DNA of 64,000 nt. It comes from Alistipes sp. (GTDB lineage Bacteria; Bacteroidota; Bacteroidia; Bacteroidales; Rikenellaceae). The stretch is from positions 52,283 through 116,282 of the forward strand of contig JAFZHB010000012.1 of NCBI GenBank assembly GCA_017555105.1. The letters are read 5' to 3'. Of the stretch, positions 1 through 7,510 are shown piece after piece. The position numbers were made by a program, and so were the translations under genes. The notes under the pieces were generated by a model. The model did no database searches and was not told the DNA's origin. It was given only the letters and a program-made list of their open reading frames with translations. Each line of letters opens with the position of its first letter. Within the stretch, counting starts at the first letter, position 1.

Positions 1-291
1 AAGGGGTGAGTGTCGAAAAGCAACATAACGATTGAGCCAAAAGCCGTTGAAGAAGGTGATCGGGAAGACCAAACACATCGAGGCGATGTGCGGCGAGATC
101 ACCACCACACCCAAATCGAAGAAGCGCTCCGCCACGATATAGTGGTAGAGCACAAAGTACCACACGGCATCGAGCACCATATTGATCCCTCCGCAGCAGG
201 CGTAGCGATAGGTCTGCAACGGGATCACTGCCGCCACAGGGCGGAGGTAGAAGAGATCCAACAGACGAGTTATCCGTTCAGCCAGGCGCAT
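1..291 (-). CDS. GtrA-like membrane protein (N-terminal part; runs off left edge)
   Basis: Reading leftward from ATG at 291, 97 codons stay open to the window edge. The fragment is very hydrophobic, with helices at about residues 24-48 and 56-78, and ends in NGFWLNRYVAF. That Asn/Trp/Asn-Arg-Tyr-Val pattern is typical of GtrA/DPMS-like proteins, small four-helix membrane proteins thought to move lipid-linked sugars or serve polysaccharide modification. Its start overlaps the stop of the upstream SPOR gene by one base (TAATG), so the two are probably translationally coupled. The second half is outside the window, so family membership rests on the N-terminal part only. The substrate cannot be told. 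Confidence 0.75.
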   Translation of the reverse strand, partial: MRLAERITRLLDLFYLRPVAAVIPLQTYRYACCGGINMVLDAVWYFVLYHYIVAERFFDLGVVVISPHIASMCLVFPITFFNGFWLNRYVAFRHSPL

Positions 292-1226
292 TAGCGTGCT
301 TTATAAACCCAAAGATCGGGGAACGAGGCCTCCTGCGCACGACGGAAAGCGGCACACGACTCCTGGTCGGCTGCGCTGTAGGCCGCCACCATAAACTTCT
401 GACCAAAATAGTAGGCGGCAGCACCCGAAAGGCCCTTCTCGGCAGCTGCCACGAGAGCACGCTCGGCGTTCTCGACCGTCGAATAGACACCTAAAACCAC
501 ATAGTAATGTCCCGACTGCATCGTCTGCACACCCGTAGCACGCGGTGCGGTCGGAGCGGGGGTCGGCTTGGTCGTTATGGGCGCGGGAGTTTCCGCCGTA
601 TTTTGCTCGGCGGGTGCAACCTCTTCTGCTACGGGAGCAGAGGTTTCAGCGGGTTGCTCAGCGGTCTTAGCGACCTCCGTTACGGTCTTCTCTACTTTGG
701 CGTATTTCCAGGGCATCTGCAGCGTGCCACCCCACTCGCGGTAACCATAGAAGCCAATCACCACGGCGGCCACCACAGCAGCTAGCCCCAGCCAGATGGG
801 CCAATCCAACCCACGGCGGCGTGCACGCACCGCAATCGGCTTTCGCCCCTGCGGATTGAGACGGACATCGAAGGCGGGATCGAGGCGGAAGTGTTTCTGT
901 TGCAGCACGCCTACCCCCTCAATCGTGAGCACACCCTCCTTGAGGGTATAGTTCAACCAACGGCCGTAGATCTCCTCGGCCTGCTCAATCGGACAACGGG
1001 CAGCCGCTGCCAGGTGCTCGGCCAGGGTTTGCCCCACGAGGTCGGACTTAAAATCGATCTCGCGCAACGGCGGGAGCACGGCACGCTTCGAGATGCGGCG
1101 TGCGGCACGCTTGAGCGGAAAGAGCGTTCCCACCGAAGGGAATGCTACTGACTCACCGGCCGCAAAGATATTGGCTATGAGGCGATTGACCTCCGCCACC
1201 ATTGGATTCTGCGTCATTTCAATCAT
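291..1226 (-). CDS. HU-like (CCDC81-type) and SPOR domain membrane protein
   Basis: The 311-residue protein has three parts. Residues about 8-125 resemble the bacterial HU/IHF-like CCDC81 domains (FPSVGTLFPL near 29, then an Arg/Lys-rich arm). One membrane helix lies at about 143-162. A Pro/Ala/Thr/Glu linker (180-235) leads to a C-terminal SPOR domain (about 239-309), beginning SGHYYVVLGVYS. SPOR domains bind denuded septal peptidoglycan, so the C-terminus should be periplasmic and the N-terminus cytoplasmic; the topology is inferred. The start overlaps the lgt stop by four bases (ATGA). An alternative start is the Met at residue 4. Whether the HU-like part binds DNA cannot be read from sequence. 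Confidence 0.8.
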   Translation of the reverse strand: MIEMTQNPMVAEVNRLIANIFAAGESVAFPSVGTLFPLKRAARRISKRAVLPPLREIDFKSDLVGQTLAEHLAAAARCPIEQAEEIYGRWLNYTLKEGVLTIEGVGVLQQKHFRLDPAFDVRLNPQGRKPIAVRARRRGLDWPIWLGLAAVVAAVVIGFYGYREWGGTLQMPWKYAKVEKTVTEVAKTAEQPAETSAPVAEEVAPAEQNTAETPAPITTKPTPAPTAPRATGVQTMQSGHYYVVLGVYSTVENAERALVAAAEKGLSGAAAYYFGQKFMVAAYSAADQESCAAFRRAQEASFPDLWVYKAR

Positions 1227-2113
1227 CGTTTTTTAGTCGTTGCCTTGCGCGGCGAGACCGGGCGCTGGTTCTGCAAAACCGGAGCCTGCTCCTGCTGCGG
1301 TACGGTGCGCAACGCCTTTACCAACATATATACACCCAGCGCAATGAAAGGGATGCTGAGCCACTGTCCCATATCGAGCGCCCACCCCTTTTCAAAAGCC
1401 TCCTGCTCGGTCTTGATGAACTCAATCAGGAAACGGGTGAGGAAGATACCGATCAATCCCACACCGAAGATCATACCCGGGCGACGGCGTGCCTCATCGC
1501 GGCCGTAGTAGAGCCAGGTAACCACTACAAAAGTGGCCAAATAGCACAACGCCTCGTAGATCTGCGTCGGGTGCACGGCTTGCGGTGCGAACTCACGCAC
1601 CCACTTACCTGAACGCACAAACTCAAATCCCCAGGGCAGCGAGGTCGCCTGGCCAAAGATCTCCGAGTTAAAGAGGTTGCCGAAGCGCACCACTGCGCCA
1701 CCCACCGCCACACCGATCATGATGCGATCGAGCGACCAGATGTAGGGCAATCTGTTTTTGCGCGAGAAGAGCCACAAGCCGATCAGCAGACCGATAGCAG
1801 CACCGTGGCTGGCCATACCTCCATCACGGAACTCGGTCACAATCGCCCACGGCTGGGTCAGGAAGTAGGCCGGATCGTAGAAGAGGCAGTGTCCCACGCG
1901 TGCACCGATAATCGTGGCGAGCGTTCCATAGAGGAAGACCGACTCGCTCACTTCCGGACGCAAGCCCTCGCGACGCACAAAGTTATCGAAGAACTTTGCG
2001 GCCAATAAAATGGCTACGGCCCACATCAGGCCATAGTAGCGTATCTCGAACGATCCGATGCGAAGCAGCACCGGATCGAAGTCCCAAACAATAGAGAGTG
2101 GTTCAAAAATCAT
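1223..2113 (-). CDS. lgt: Prolipoprotein diacylglyceryl transferase
   Basis: Lgt moves the diacylglyceryl group of phosphatidylglycerol onto the lipobox cysteine of prolipoproteins in the inner membrane, the first step of lipoprotein maturation. The 296-residue protein is a multi-pass membrane protein with the family blocks GARVGHCLFYDP, GGMASHGAAIG (catalytic-loop His region), RFGNLFNSEIFG (lipid-binding Arg/Asn) and HPTQIYEAL. Its Lys/Arg-rich end (about 288-296) is expected to be cytoplasmic. It sits between the sensor kinase (17 bp gap) and the SPOR gene (ATGA overlap). Several lipoproteins in this window (SagB-like, OmpH-like) would be its substrates. Confidence 0.97.
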   Translation of the reverse strand: MIFEPLSIVWDFDPVLLRIGSFEIRYYGLMWAVAILLAAKFFDNFVRREGLRPEVSESVFLYGTLATIIGARVGHCLFYDPAYFLTQPWAIVTEFRDGGMASHGAAIGLLIGLWLFSRKNRLPYIWSLDRIMIGVAVGGAVVRFGNLFNSEIFGQATSLPWGFEFVRSGKWVREFAPQAVHPTQIYEALCYLATFVVVTWLYYGRDEARRRPGMIFGVGLIGIFLTRFLIEFIKTEQEAFEKGWALDMGQWLSIPFIALGVYMLVKALRTVPQQEQAPVLQNQRPVSPRKATTKKR

Positions 2114-2130
2114 CTTGAACGGAGTAATCG

Positions 2131-3180
2131 TTATTTATCAAGTTCGCGGAGGGGTACTTTCTTCAGCGTAAAGGAGAAGGTCGATCCCACGCCCACCTCA
2201 CTGCGCACCGAGATACGCTCGCCGTGAGCCTCAATGATGTGCTTCACGATGGCCAGGCCGAGACCCGTACCACCCTGCTCGCGCGAGCGACCCTTATCCG
2301 TGCGGTAGAAGCGCTCGAAGATGCGCGGCTGATCCTCCTTGGCGATGCCCTGACCGTTATCCTCCACCTCGATCAAGATCTTATCCAGCAGATCGCGGAA
2401 GTGAACACGCGTCAGACCGCCCTCGCGGCCATAGCGGATCGAGTTCACCAACAGATTCACGAGCACCTGACCGATGTAATGCTTATCGGCCTGCACCCAG
2501 AAGGGCGACGGCAGGTTATCTGCCCCCTTCACCTGAATCTTCACGCTACGCTTATCCGCCTCAATTTCGGCCTGCTCGGCAATCTCACGCGTCAAGGCCA
2601 CGATATCGAAACGGTCGGCATTCAAGGCATTCATACTGCTCTCGAGGCGGTTGATCGTCTCCAAATCGTTCACGATATTGATCAGGCGATCGATGCTCTT
2701 CTCGGCTCGCTCGAGGTATTTGCGGTTGATCAGCTCATCCTCCAAACCGCCGTCGAGCAGCGTCGAGATGTAGCCCTGAATGTTGAAGATCGGGGTCTTC
2801 AGCTCATGCGCCACATTGCCCAGGTACTGCTTGCGGAAGCGCTCAGCCTCCTTCAGGCGGGCGATCTCGCGATCGTTCGTATCGGCCCAAGCGGTCAGCT
2901 CCTCGCCCAGGTGCTCCACTCGCTTATCCTGCAGCTCGTTGAAGATCTCGCTCGTATGCACCTCGCGTGCCGAGACGATCGAATAGATCGGGCGCAGCTT
3001 GTAGGCCACATACTTGCGGATCACGAAGAGGGCTCCTACAAAGACAAGGGCAAAAGCTCCGAGCACAATCAGCAGCACGGAGAGCCACGAAAAATGGGTC
3101 ACGATCAGAAGCCCGGCAACCATCGCCGCCACCAGCAGGGCGATGAGCAGTGAGGCAAACTCTTTGGTCTTGATTTTCAT
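2131..3180 (-). CDS. Sensor histidine kinase (PhoR-like HisKA/HATPase_c)
   Basis: Two membrane helices (about 10-28 and 34-56) are followed directly by a coiled linker and the HisKA helix, with the phosphorylated His at 125 in HELKTP. The ATPase shows the N box NLLVNSIRY (242-250), G1 box DNGQGI (274-279) and G2 box GGTGLGL (303-309). The extracellular loop is only a few residues long, so any signal is likely sensed in the membrane or cytoplasm. There is no HAMP domain and no response regulator nearby; the partner is elsewhere. The gene lies between ribE (10 bp gap) and lgt. Function as a kinase is secure; the stimulus is unknown. Confidence 0.92.
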   Translation of the reverse strand: MKIKTKEFASLLIALLVAAMVAGLLIVTHFSWLSVLLIVLGAFALVFVGALFVIRKYVAYKLRPIYSIVSAREVHTSEIFNELQDKRVEHLGEELTAWADTNDREIARLKEAERFRKQYLGNVAHELKTPIFNIQGYISTLLDGGLEDELINRKYLERAEKSIDRLINIVNDLETINRLESSMNALNADRFDIVALTREIAEQAEIEADKRSVKIQVKGADNLPSPFWVQADKHYIGQVLVNLLVNSIRYGREGGLTRVHFRDLLDKILIEVEDNGQGIAKEDQPRIFERFYRTDKGRSREQGGTGLGLAIVKHIIEAHGERISVRSEVGVGSTFSFTLKKVPLRELDK

Positions 3181-3190
3181 ACGAGCAAGG

Positions 3191-3790
3191 CTATTTTTTT
3201 AAGTAGTTTTCCATCAGGCGGGCAATGTATTTACCCACGATATCAAATTCGAGGTTGACCACCGTACCCTCCTCGATGGCACAGAAGTTCGTGTGTTCGA
3301 AGGTATAGGGGATGATCGCCACTCGGAACGACGAGGGGGTCGGATCACACACCGTGAGGCTCACGCCATTCACCGCCACCGAACCCTTCTCCACAGTGGT
3401 CAGACCACCACCCTGGGGCTCATACTCGAAGGTGAAATACCAGCTGCCGTCGGCATCCTCGCGCTTCGTGCAGCGTGCCGTCTGGTCGACATGACCCTGT
3501 ACGATGTGACCGTCGAGCAGGGCATCCGGACGCATCGAACGCTCCACATTCACACGATCTCCCACCTGCAGCAGACCCAGATTGCTGCGATCGAGCGTCT
3601 CCTTCATGGCCGTCACCGTGTAACAGTCGCCCTCGATGGCCACCACCGTCAGGCAGACGCCGTTGTGCGCTACGCTCTGGTCGATCTTCAACTCCTCGGT
3701 GAAGGGCGAGCGAAGCGTGAAATCTTTATTCTGTCGATCAACGCGAATGGCCACCACCTCGGCCATCGCCTCTACAATGCCTGAAAACAT
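3191..3790 (-). CDS. ribE: Riboflavin synthase, alpha subunit
   Basis: Catalyses dismutation of two 6,7-dimethyl-8-ribityllumazine molecules to riboflavin plus the pyrimidinedione precursor, the last step of riboflavin synthesis. The 199-residue protein has the usual two lumazine-binding barrels: MFSGIVE opens the first and GHIVQGHVDQ lies at the start of the second, where the repeat pattern (VNGVSLTV, matching HNGVCLTV in the first) recurs. Length fits the family (about 200-215). I saw no FMN riboswitch upstream, and the other rib genes are not in this window. It lies 15 bp downstream of the S24-like regulator. Confidence 0.96.
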   Translation of the reverse strand: MFSGIVEAMAEVVAIRVDRQNKDFTLRSPFTEELKIDQSVAHNGVCLTVVAIEGDCYTVTAMKETLDRSNLGLLQVGDRVNVERSMRPDALLDGHIVQGHVDQTARCTKREDADGSWYFTFEYEPQGGGLTTVEKGSVAVNGVSLTVCDPTPSSFRVAIIPYTFEHTNFCAIEEGTVVNLEFDIVGKYIARLMENYLKK

Positions 3791-3805
3791 AGCGTAGAAT
3801 CTATT

Positions 3806-4441
3806 TTAGTTGTTACAAATCAATTTACCCGGCACGGCATAGACCGCCTCAATCTCCTGCACCGAGAGGGTCATCTCGTCGTAGTGTTTCGCATCGGCAG
3901 CCACCAGGCGCACCGCATCCTCCTGTTCGGCGAGGCGTACGATACGCAAAGTTACAAAATTTTTCGTTACAATGGCATAGAGCTGCCCCGGAATAAGGGC
4001 CTGCATCTCGATCTTTTTGAGCAGAAGAATTGCACCATTGGGCACAAGCGGCTCCATGGCGTGTCCCTGATAGAGCATGGCGCAGTCGCACGGGCCGACG
4101 GGCGGCACGATCAGCGACGATTCGGGGGTAAGGGTTTCGATGCGGGAGAGCGACTGTTCGAGATCAACGCGGTAGAAGGGAACGGCAGTCGTTGCAGCCT
4201 CGGTCGAGCGCAGCATCTCGCCCTCACCGGTGAGGAGCCACAGCTGATCGATCTCCGGATAAACACGCACGATCCGCTCGGCCAGCTTGAGCGATATGCC
4301 GTTCTTGCCGCGCTTGATCTGGTAGAGGTTCTCACCACGCGACAAGCCGATATGGAGCGCGAAGGCATTGGGGGTCATATTTGCCCACCGAATGACACTC
4401 TCCAATCGTTGCCACTGAGTGTGTTTCTGCTTTTCGTCCAT
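3806..4441 (-). CDS. XRE-type HTH regulator with degenerate S24/LexA-like domain
   Basis: From ATG at 4441 the protein has 211 residues; an in-frame start 13 codons further up is possible, but it lies beside the divergent tRNA promoter. Residues 10-62 form an XRE-like helix-turn-helix and about 105-205 an S24/LexA-type domain. The peptidase dyad looks lost: in the G-x-S-M box the serine position is Ala128 (QGHAME), and the lysine position is Arg166 (VTLRIV). This suggests a DNA-binding protein that uses the fold for dimerisation or ligand sensing rather than self-cleavage. It heads the minus-strand run with ribE, the kinase and lgt. Its targets are unknown. Confidence 0.8.
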   Translation of the reverse strand: MDEKQKHTQWQRLESVIRWANMTPNAFALHIGLSRGENLYQIKRGKNGISLKLAERIVRVYPEIDQLWLLTGEGEMLRSTEAATTAVPFYRVDLEQSLSRIETLTPESSLIVPPVGPCDCAMLYQGHAMEPLVPNGAILLLKKIEMQALIPGQLYAIVTKNFVTLRIVRLAEQEDAVRLVAADAKHYDEMTLSVQEIEAVYAVPGKLICNN

Positions 4442-4446
4442 TTTTC

Positions 4447-4477
4447 TTGCTCCAATAAAAAATATTTTGCATCTTTG
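4447..4477 (+). promoter_or_regulatory. Promoter of tRNA-Arg(CCG)
   Basis: TTG at 4447-4449, 20 nt, then CATCTTTG at 4470-4477, one base off the TAnnTTTG consensus. The predicted RNA start is within a few bases of the tRNA 5' end (4485). Confidence 0.65.
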
Positions 4478-4484
4478 CACGACC

Positions 4485-4556
4485 GGTCCCGTAGTTCAAT
4501 GGATAGAATATAAGATTCCGGTTCTTACGATTGGAGTTCGAGTCTCCACGGGATCA
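4485..4556 (+). tRNA. tRNA-Arg (anticodon CCG)
   Basis: The cloverleaf folds fully. Acceptor GGTCCCG pairs with CGGGATC (one G-T pair). The D stem is GTTC/GAAT. Anticodon stem TAAGA/TCTTA encloses TTCCGGT, giving anticodon CCG (codon CGG). The T stem is TGGAG/CTCCA with TTCGAGT. The discriminator is A at 4556. CCA is not encoded. It has its own promoter and terminator. Confidence 0.95.
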
Positions 4557-4558
4557 CT

Positions 4559-4593
4559 AACCGCCTGGGTGTAAAACCCTTGGCGGTTTTTCT
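4559..4593 (+). terminator. Intrinsic terminator of tRNA-Arg(CCG)
   Basis: AACCGCC (4559-4565) pairs with GGCGGTT (4582-4588), followed by a short T tract. The hairpin starts two bases after the tRNA. Confidence 0.8.
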
Positions 4594-4913
4594 TCATCCT
4601 ACGCAGAGCAACATCAGTTTGCCGCTCATCCCCGCAACTCCTCGCAAAAATGCACCTTCGGATGCTGTTACAAAGATAGATACAAAATTCGGTTTTACAA
4701 GATTTAATACAACATTTCATCCAAAACATTGCATAAACGGATAGATCAGATGCCGTTTTTCGCTCACCTGATCCCCCAAAGCGGAGCACGCTGTTGCCAA
4801 TAGAGGCACACACAAGGAGAAAGCGGTACCAAAGATTCGATTTTTTTCGGCCACGGCGCGGTTATCTGATTTTTTTTTCGTTTCTTTGTTAATCGATTTA
4901 TTACACGCGAACC
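4594..4913 (+). other. Intergenic region upstream of ruvB
   Basis: About 320 bp without a credible gene; short ORFs here have no recognisable features and start in AT-rich DNA. A minus-strand TATCTTTG box sits at 4671-4678, with TTG 19 nt further up (4698-4700 on the plus strand), but no sensible transcript follows it. On the plus strand TTTCTTTG at about 4880 is a weak -7 candidate for ruvB. The last 60 bp are A/T-rich. Confidence 0.5.
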
Positions 4914-5918
4914 ATGTCAATTGTACGCAATACCGAGAGCGATCTCGACTTCGAAAACAAGATCCGTCCACAGGAGTTGGAAAACTTCTCCGGCCAGGAT
5001 AAGATTGTCGAGAACCTACGCATCTTCATCAAGGCAGCCCTGATGCGTGGTGATTCGCTCGACCATGTGCTGCTGCACGGCCCTCCGGGTCTGGGTAAGA
5101 CGACTTTGGCCAACATCATCGCCAACGAGATGGGGGCACAGCTGCGCGTCACCTCGGGTCCCGTGCTCGACAAACCGGGCGACCTGGCCGGCCTGCTGAC
5201 GAACCTTGCTCCGGGCGATGTGCTCTTCATCGACGAGATTCACCGTCTGAGCCCGATCGTGGAGGAGTATCTCTACTCGGCCATGGAGGATTACAAGATC
5301 GACATCGTGCTCGACAAAGGCCCTTCGGCACGCTCGATTCAGATCGAGCTTGCCCCTTTCACGCTCATCGGTGCCACCACGCGCAGCGGTCTCTTGACCT
5401 CGCCCCTGCGTGCCCGTTTCGGCATCAACTGCCACCTCGAGTACTATGACACGCCCGTCCTGGCGGGAATCGTGAAGCGTTCGGCGCGCATCCTCGACAT
5501 CGCCATTGACGACGATGCTGCCATTGAGATCGCTCTGCGTTCGCGCGGCACACCGCGTATCGCCAACGCCCTGCTGCGTCGCGTGCGCGACTTTGCCATG
5601 GTGATGGGCGATGGACACATCGAGCTGAAGATCACGAAGCTGGCGCTTGCTGCGCTCAACATCGACGCACGCGGTCTGGATCAGATGGACAACAAGATTC
5701 TGGCGACGATCATCGAAAAGTTCAAGGGCGGCCCTGTGGGTCTGAATACGATCGCCACGGCCGTAGGCGAAGATCCCGGCACGGTGGAGGAGGTCTACGA
5801 GCCCTTCCTAATCAAGGAGGGCTTCCTCAAACGCACGCCGCGTGGTCGTGAAGCCACGGAGCTGGCCTATACCCACCTGAACTATAACCCCAAGACGAAC
5901 GAAGGGGAATTATTTTAG
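4914..5918 (+). CDS. ruvB: Holliday junction branch migration ATPase RuvB
   Basis: RuvB is the hexameric AAA+ motor that, loaded by RuvA, drives branch migration of Holliday junctions. The 334-residue sequence has Walker [10 protein letters not shown] (56-64), Walker B LFIDEIH (about 104-110), sensor-1 GATTR (153-157) followed by the RARFG arginine region, and a C-terminal winged helix. Length is normal. It is a lone plus-strand gene, separate from ruvA (23742-24326); ruvC is not in the window. Its end is followed by the AT-rich tract and the structured element of the convergent cyuA unit. Confidence 0.98.
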   Translation: MSIVRNTESDLDFENKIRPQELENFSGQDKIVENLRIFIKAALMRGDSLDHVLLHGPPGLGKTTLANIIANEMGAQLRVTSGPVLDKPGDLAGLLTNLAPGDVLFIDEIHRLSPIVEEYLYSAMEDYKIDIVLDKGPSARSIQIELAPFTLIGATTRSGLLTSPLRARFGINCHLEYYDTPVLAGIVKRSARILDIAIDDDAAIEIALRSRGTPRIANALLRRVRDFAMVMGDGHIELKITKLALAALNIDARGLDQMDNKILATIIEKFKGGPVGLNTIATAVGEDPGTVEEVYEPFLIKEGFLKRTPRGREATELAYTHLNYNPKTNEGELF

Positions 5919-5952
5919 GAATTCAAAATTTAGAATTTAGAATTCAAAATTA
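5918..5952. repeat. AT-rich AATTCAAAATT-type tract
   Basis: Just after the ruvB stop, units of the type GAATTCAAAATTTAGAATT alternate in direct and inverted order. Similar tracts lie at 54884-54914, about 11080-11105 and about 63490-63520, always between genes. Confidence 0.6.
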
Positions 5953-6003
5953 TTGAGTTTGCGGATAAAATAAGGGAAGTTAAGGAGTTGCCTTAAAATA
6001 ACC

Positions 6004-6044
6004 CAAAAAACAAGGGCGGCTAAGGAACACCTTAGTCGCCCTTG
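6004..6044 (-). terminator. Strong hairpin with minus-strand T tract (cyuA unit terminator)
   Basis: A 15-bp stem (6011-6025 with 6030-6044, one G-T pair, loop AACA) is followed on the minus strand by TTTTTTGGG. It should end transcription arriving from cyuA and may also stop ruvB readthrough. A smaller TTAAGG/CCTTAA hairpin lies at 5980-5996. Confidence 0.8.
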
Positions 6045-6078
6045 ATAGCCTTTAATAGCCCTTTCTCCCTTCCTTAGG

Positions 6079-6194
6079 AATTGTATAACAAGCGGGATTT
6101 CAAGGCTTGCGAAGCCCGAAAAAGCGCAGTTTACTAAGCGTAAATGAGCATTTTGAGGGCGAGCGTAACGCAGAAAGCCCCTTGTTAGACAATT
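6079..6194 (-). repeat. Structured intergenic element, copy A (3' of cyuA)
   Basis: A roughly 116-nt segment that begins four bases after the cyuA stop and resembles copy B at 54947-55065. Nested pairings: outer stem 6080-6092 with 6181-6194 (one mismatch); GCCC-x-AAAA (6114-6122) with TTTT-xx-GGGC (6151-6160); inner TTTAC (6130-6134) with GTAAA (6140-6144). A GCTTGCGAAGC palindrome and GCGTAACGC are shared with copy B. The stems differ in sequence between copies but still pair, which points to selection for structure. Confidence 0.75.
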
Positions 6195-6198
6195 TCTT

Positions 6199-7488
6199 CT
6201 AGCACTTGTGGGTCATAATATCCAGCACCATACGATCCGTTTCGTTCATACCGTCGCGACCGATACAGGTGAGGTTGCGAATCGACTTATCGACATCCTC
6301 CTCGATGATGCCCTCCACCGAGGTCACAGCGCGGCCCTCCATGGCCATCATGGCCGACATGAGCGCCGTCGAGACACCACTGGCTACCTTCATCGCACAG
6401 CTCGGCTTCGCACCGTCGCAGATCATACCCGTCAGGTTGGCGATCATGTTCTTCACCGCCGAAACCACCTCCGGATAACCACCGCCCATCAGGTAGGTGA
6501 TGCCGCAGCTCGAACCCGTAGCAGCCACCACACAACCACACAGCGCCGAGAGACGACCGAGCGACTGCTTGATGTAGATAACCGCCAGGTGACTCAAAGC
6601 CAGCGCGCGGATCGTCTGCTCCTCGGTAGCCCCCGTATCCTCGGCATAAACCACCACAGGCATCGTAGCCGAGATACCCTGATTACCACTACCCGAGTTA
6701 CTCATCACGGGCACCATAGCTCCCGCCATACGGGCATCACACGCAGCCGAAGTATAGGCCAGAATGTGCGAGAAGATACCGTCACCCATCATGCGCTGGT
6801 TTCGCAACGAGAGCATCGTGCGACCCACCGAGTGGCCATAACTACCCTGCATGGCAACCTCCGCCGCAGCCTTATTCAAACGCTTCGTCTCCAGGATAAA
6901 GCGCAACTCATCGATCGGAGACTCCAAGGCAAACTCCCAAACACGATGGAGCGTCAGCTCCACCTCGCCGCTCTCCGCCTCCTGCTCCGCCGACGGCGTA
7001 CTGCAATCGAGCAACACCTCGCCATCACGCTCCTCATAGACGAAGTTCGTATGGCCACCGGCGATGATCGCCGTAGCGCGGTGTCCCGCTGCTACGACCG
7101 TCACTTCGGCGTAGAGTTTCTCCTCGATGGCCTCCTTCAGACCAATCGAAATACCTTTCTCGTCGATCAGCTGGCGCCCCTGCTCCACAGCCTCCGGCGT
7201 CACATCACGCAGCACCTCCAAACCATAGGCCGACTTACCGATCAACGCACCCAGCGCAACGGCGATCGGCAGACCAATCATGCCCGTTCCGGGGATACCT
7301 ACGCCCATGGCGTTTTTCAAGATATTGGCACTGAGCAGCACCTCGATCTGCTGCGGACGCACACCCAGCAACTCCGTGGCGCGCGCTGCACAGAGGGCCA
7401 CGGCAATCGGTTCGGTACAACCGATAGCGGGGATCACCTCACGCTGAATAAGGTCGATGATTTGTTTGCGTTCGGGTTTTGTAAGCAT
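6199..7488 (-). CDS. CyuA/UPF0597-family protein (L-cysteine desulfidase-like, serine dehydratase alpha fold)
   Basis: The 429-residue protein belongs to the YhaM/CyuA family, related to the catalytic chain of Fe-S L-serine dehydratases; characterised members split L-cysteine to pyruvate, ammonia and sulfide using a [4Fe-4S] cluster. Seen here: AIGCTEPIAVAL near residue 22, the Gly/Ser-rich GSGNQGISATMPV block, and Cys-rich motifs ALCGCVVAATGSSCG and ICDGAKPSCAMK that carry the likely cluster ligands. It follows the SagB-like lipoprotein gene by 22 bp and ends in the structured element (6079-6194). Substrate (cysteine or another beta-substituted amino acid) is inferred from the family. Confidence 0.88.
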   Translation of the reverse strand: MLTKPERKQIIDLIQREVIPAIGCTEPIAVALCAARATELLGVRPQQIEVLLSANILKNAMGVGIPGTGMIGLPIAVALGALIGKSAYGLEVLRDVTPEAVEQGRQLIDEKGISIGLKEAIEEKLYAEVTVVAAGHRATAIIAGGHTNFVYEERDGEVLLDCSTPSAEQEAESGEVELTLHRVWEFALESPIDELRFILETKRLNKAAAEVAMQGSYGHSVGRTMLSLRNQRMMGDGIFSHILAYTSAACDARMAGAMVPVMSNSGSGNQGISATMPVVVYAEDTGATEEQTIRALALSHLAVIYIKQSLGRLSALCGCVVAATGSSCGITYLMGGGYPEVVSAVKNMIANLTGMICDGAKPSCAMKVASGVSTALMSAMMAMEGRAVTSVEGIIEEDVDKSIRNLTCIGRDGMNETDRMVLDIMTHKC

Positions 7489-7510
7489 AGCGCAAAATAG
7501 GGTTTAGCAA

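Noticed and set aside
3791-3805. FMN riboswitch before ribE, or TPP riboswitch before thiL (29956-30014)
   Set aside because: The gaps are too short or A/T-rich and show none of the conserved riboswitch cores.
3947-3954. TAACTTTG box on the minus strand inside the S24-like gene as a ribE promoter
   Set aside because: The nearest TTG is only 15 nt away and the site is 160 bp before ribE; too weak to list.
4594-4913. Small ORFs and a minus-strand TATCTTTG box (4671-4678) between tRNA-Arg and ruvB
   Set aside because: The box would give only a short transcript with an 11-codon ORF running into the tRNA terminator, which has no T tract on that strand; the ORFs lack coding character.
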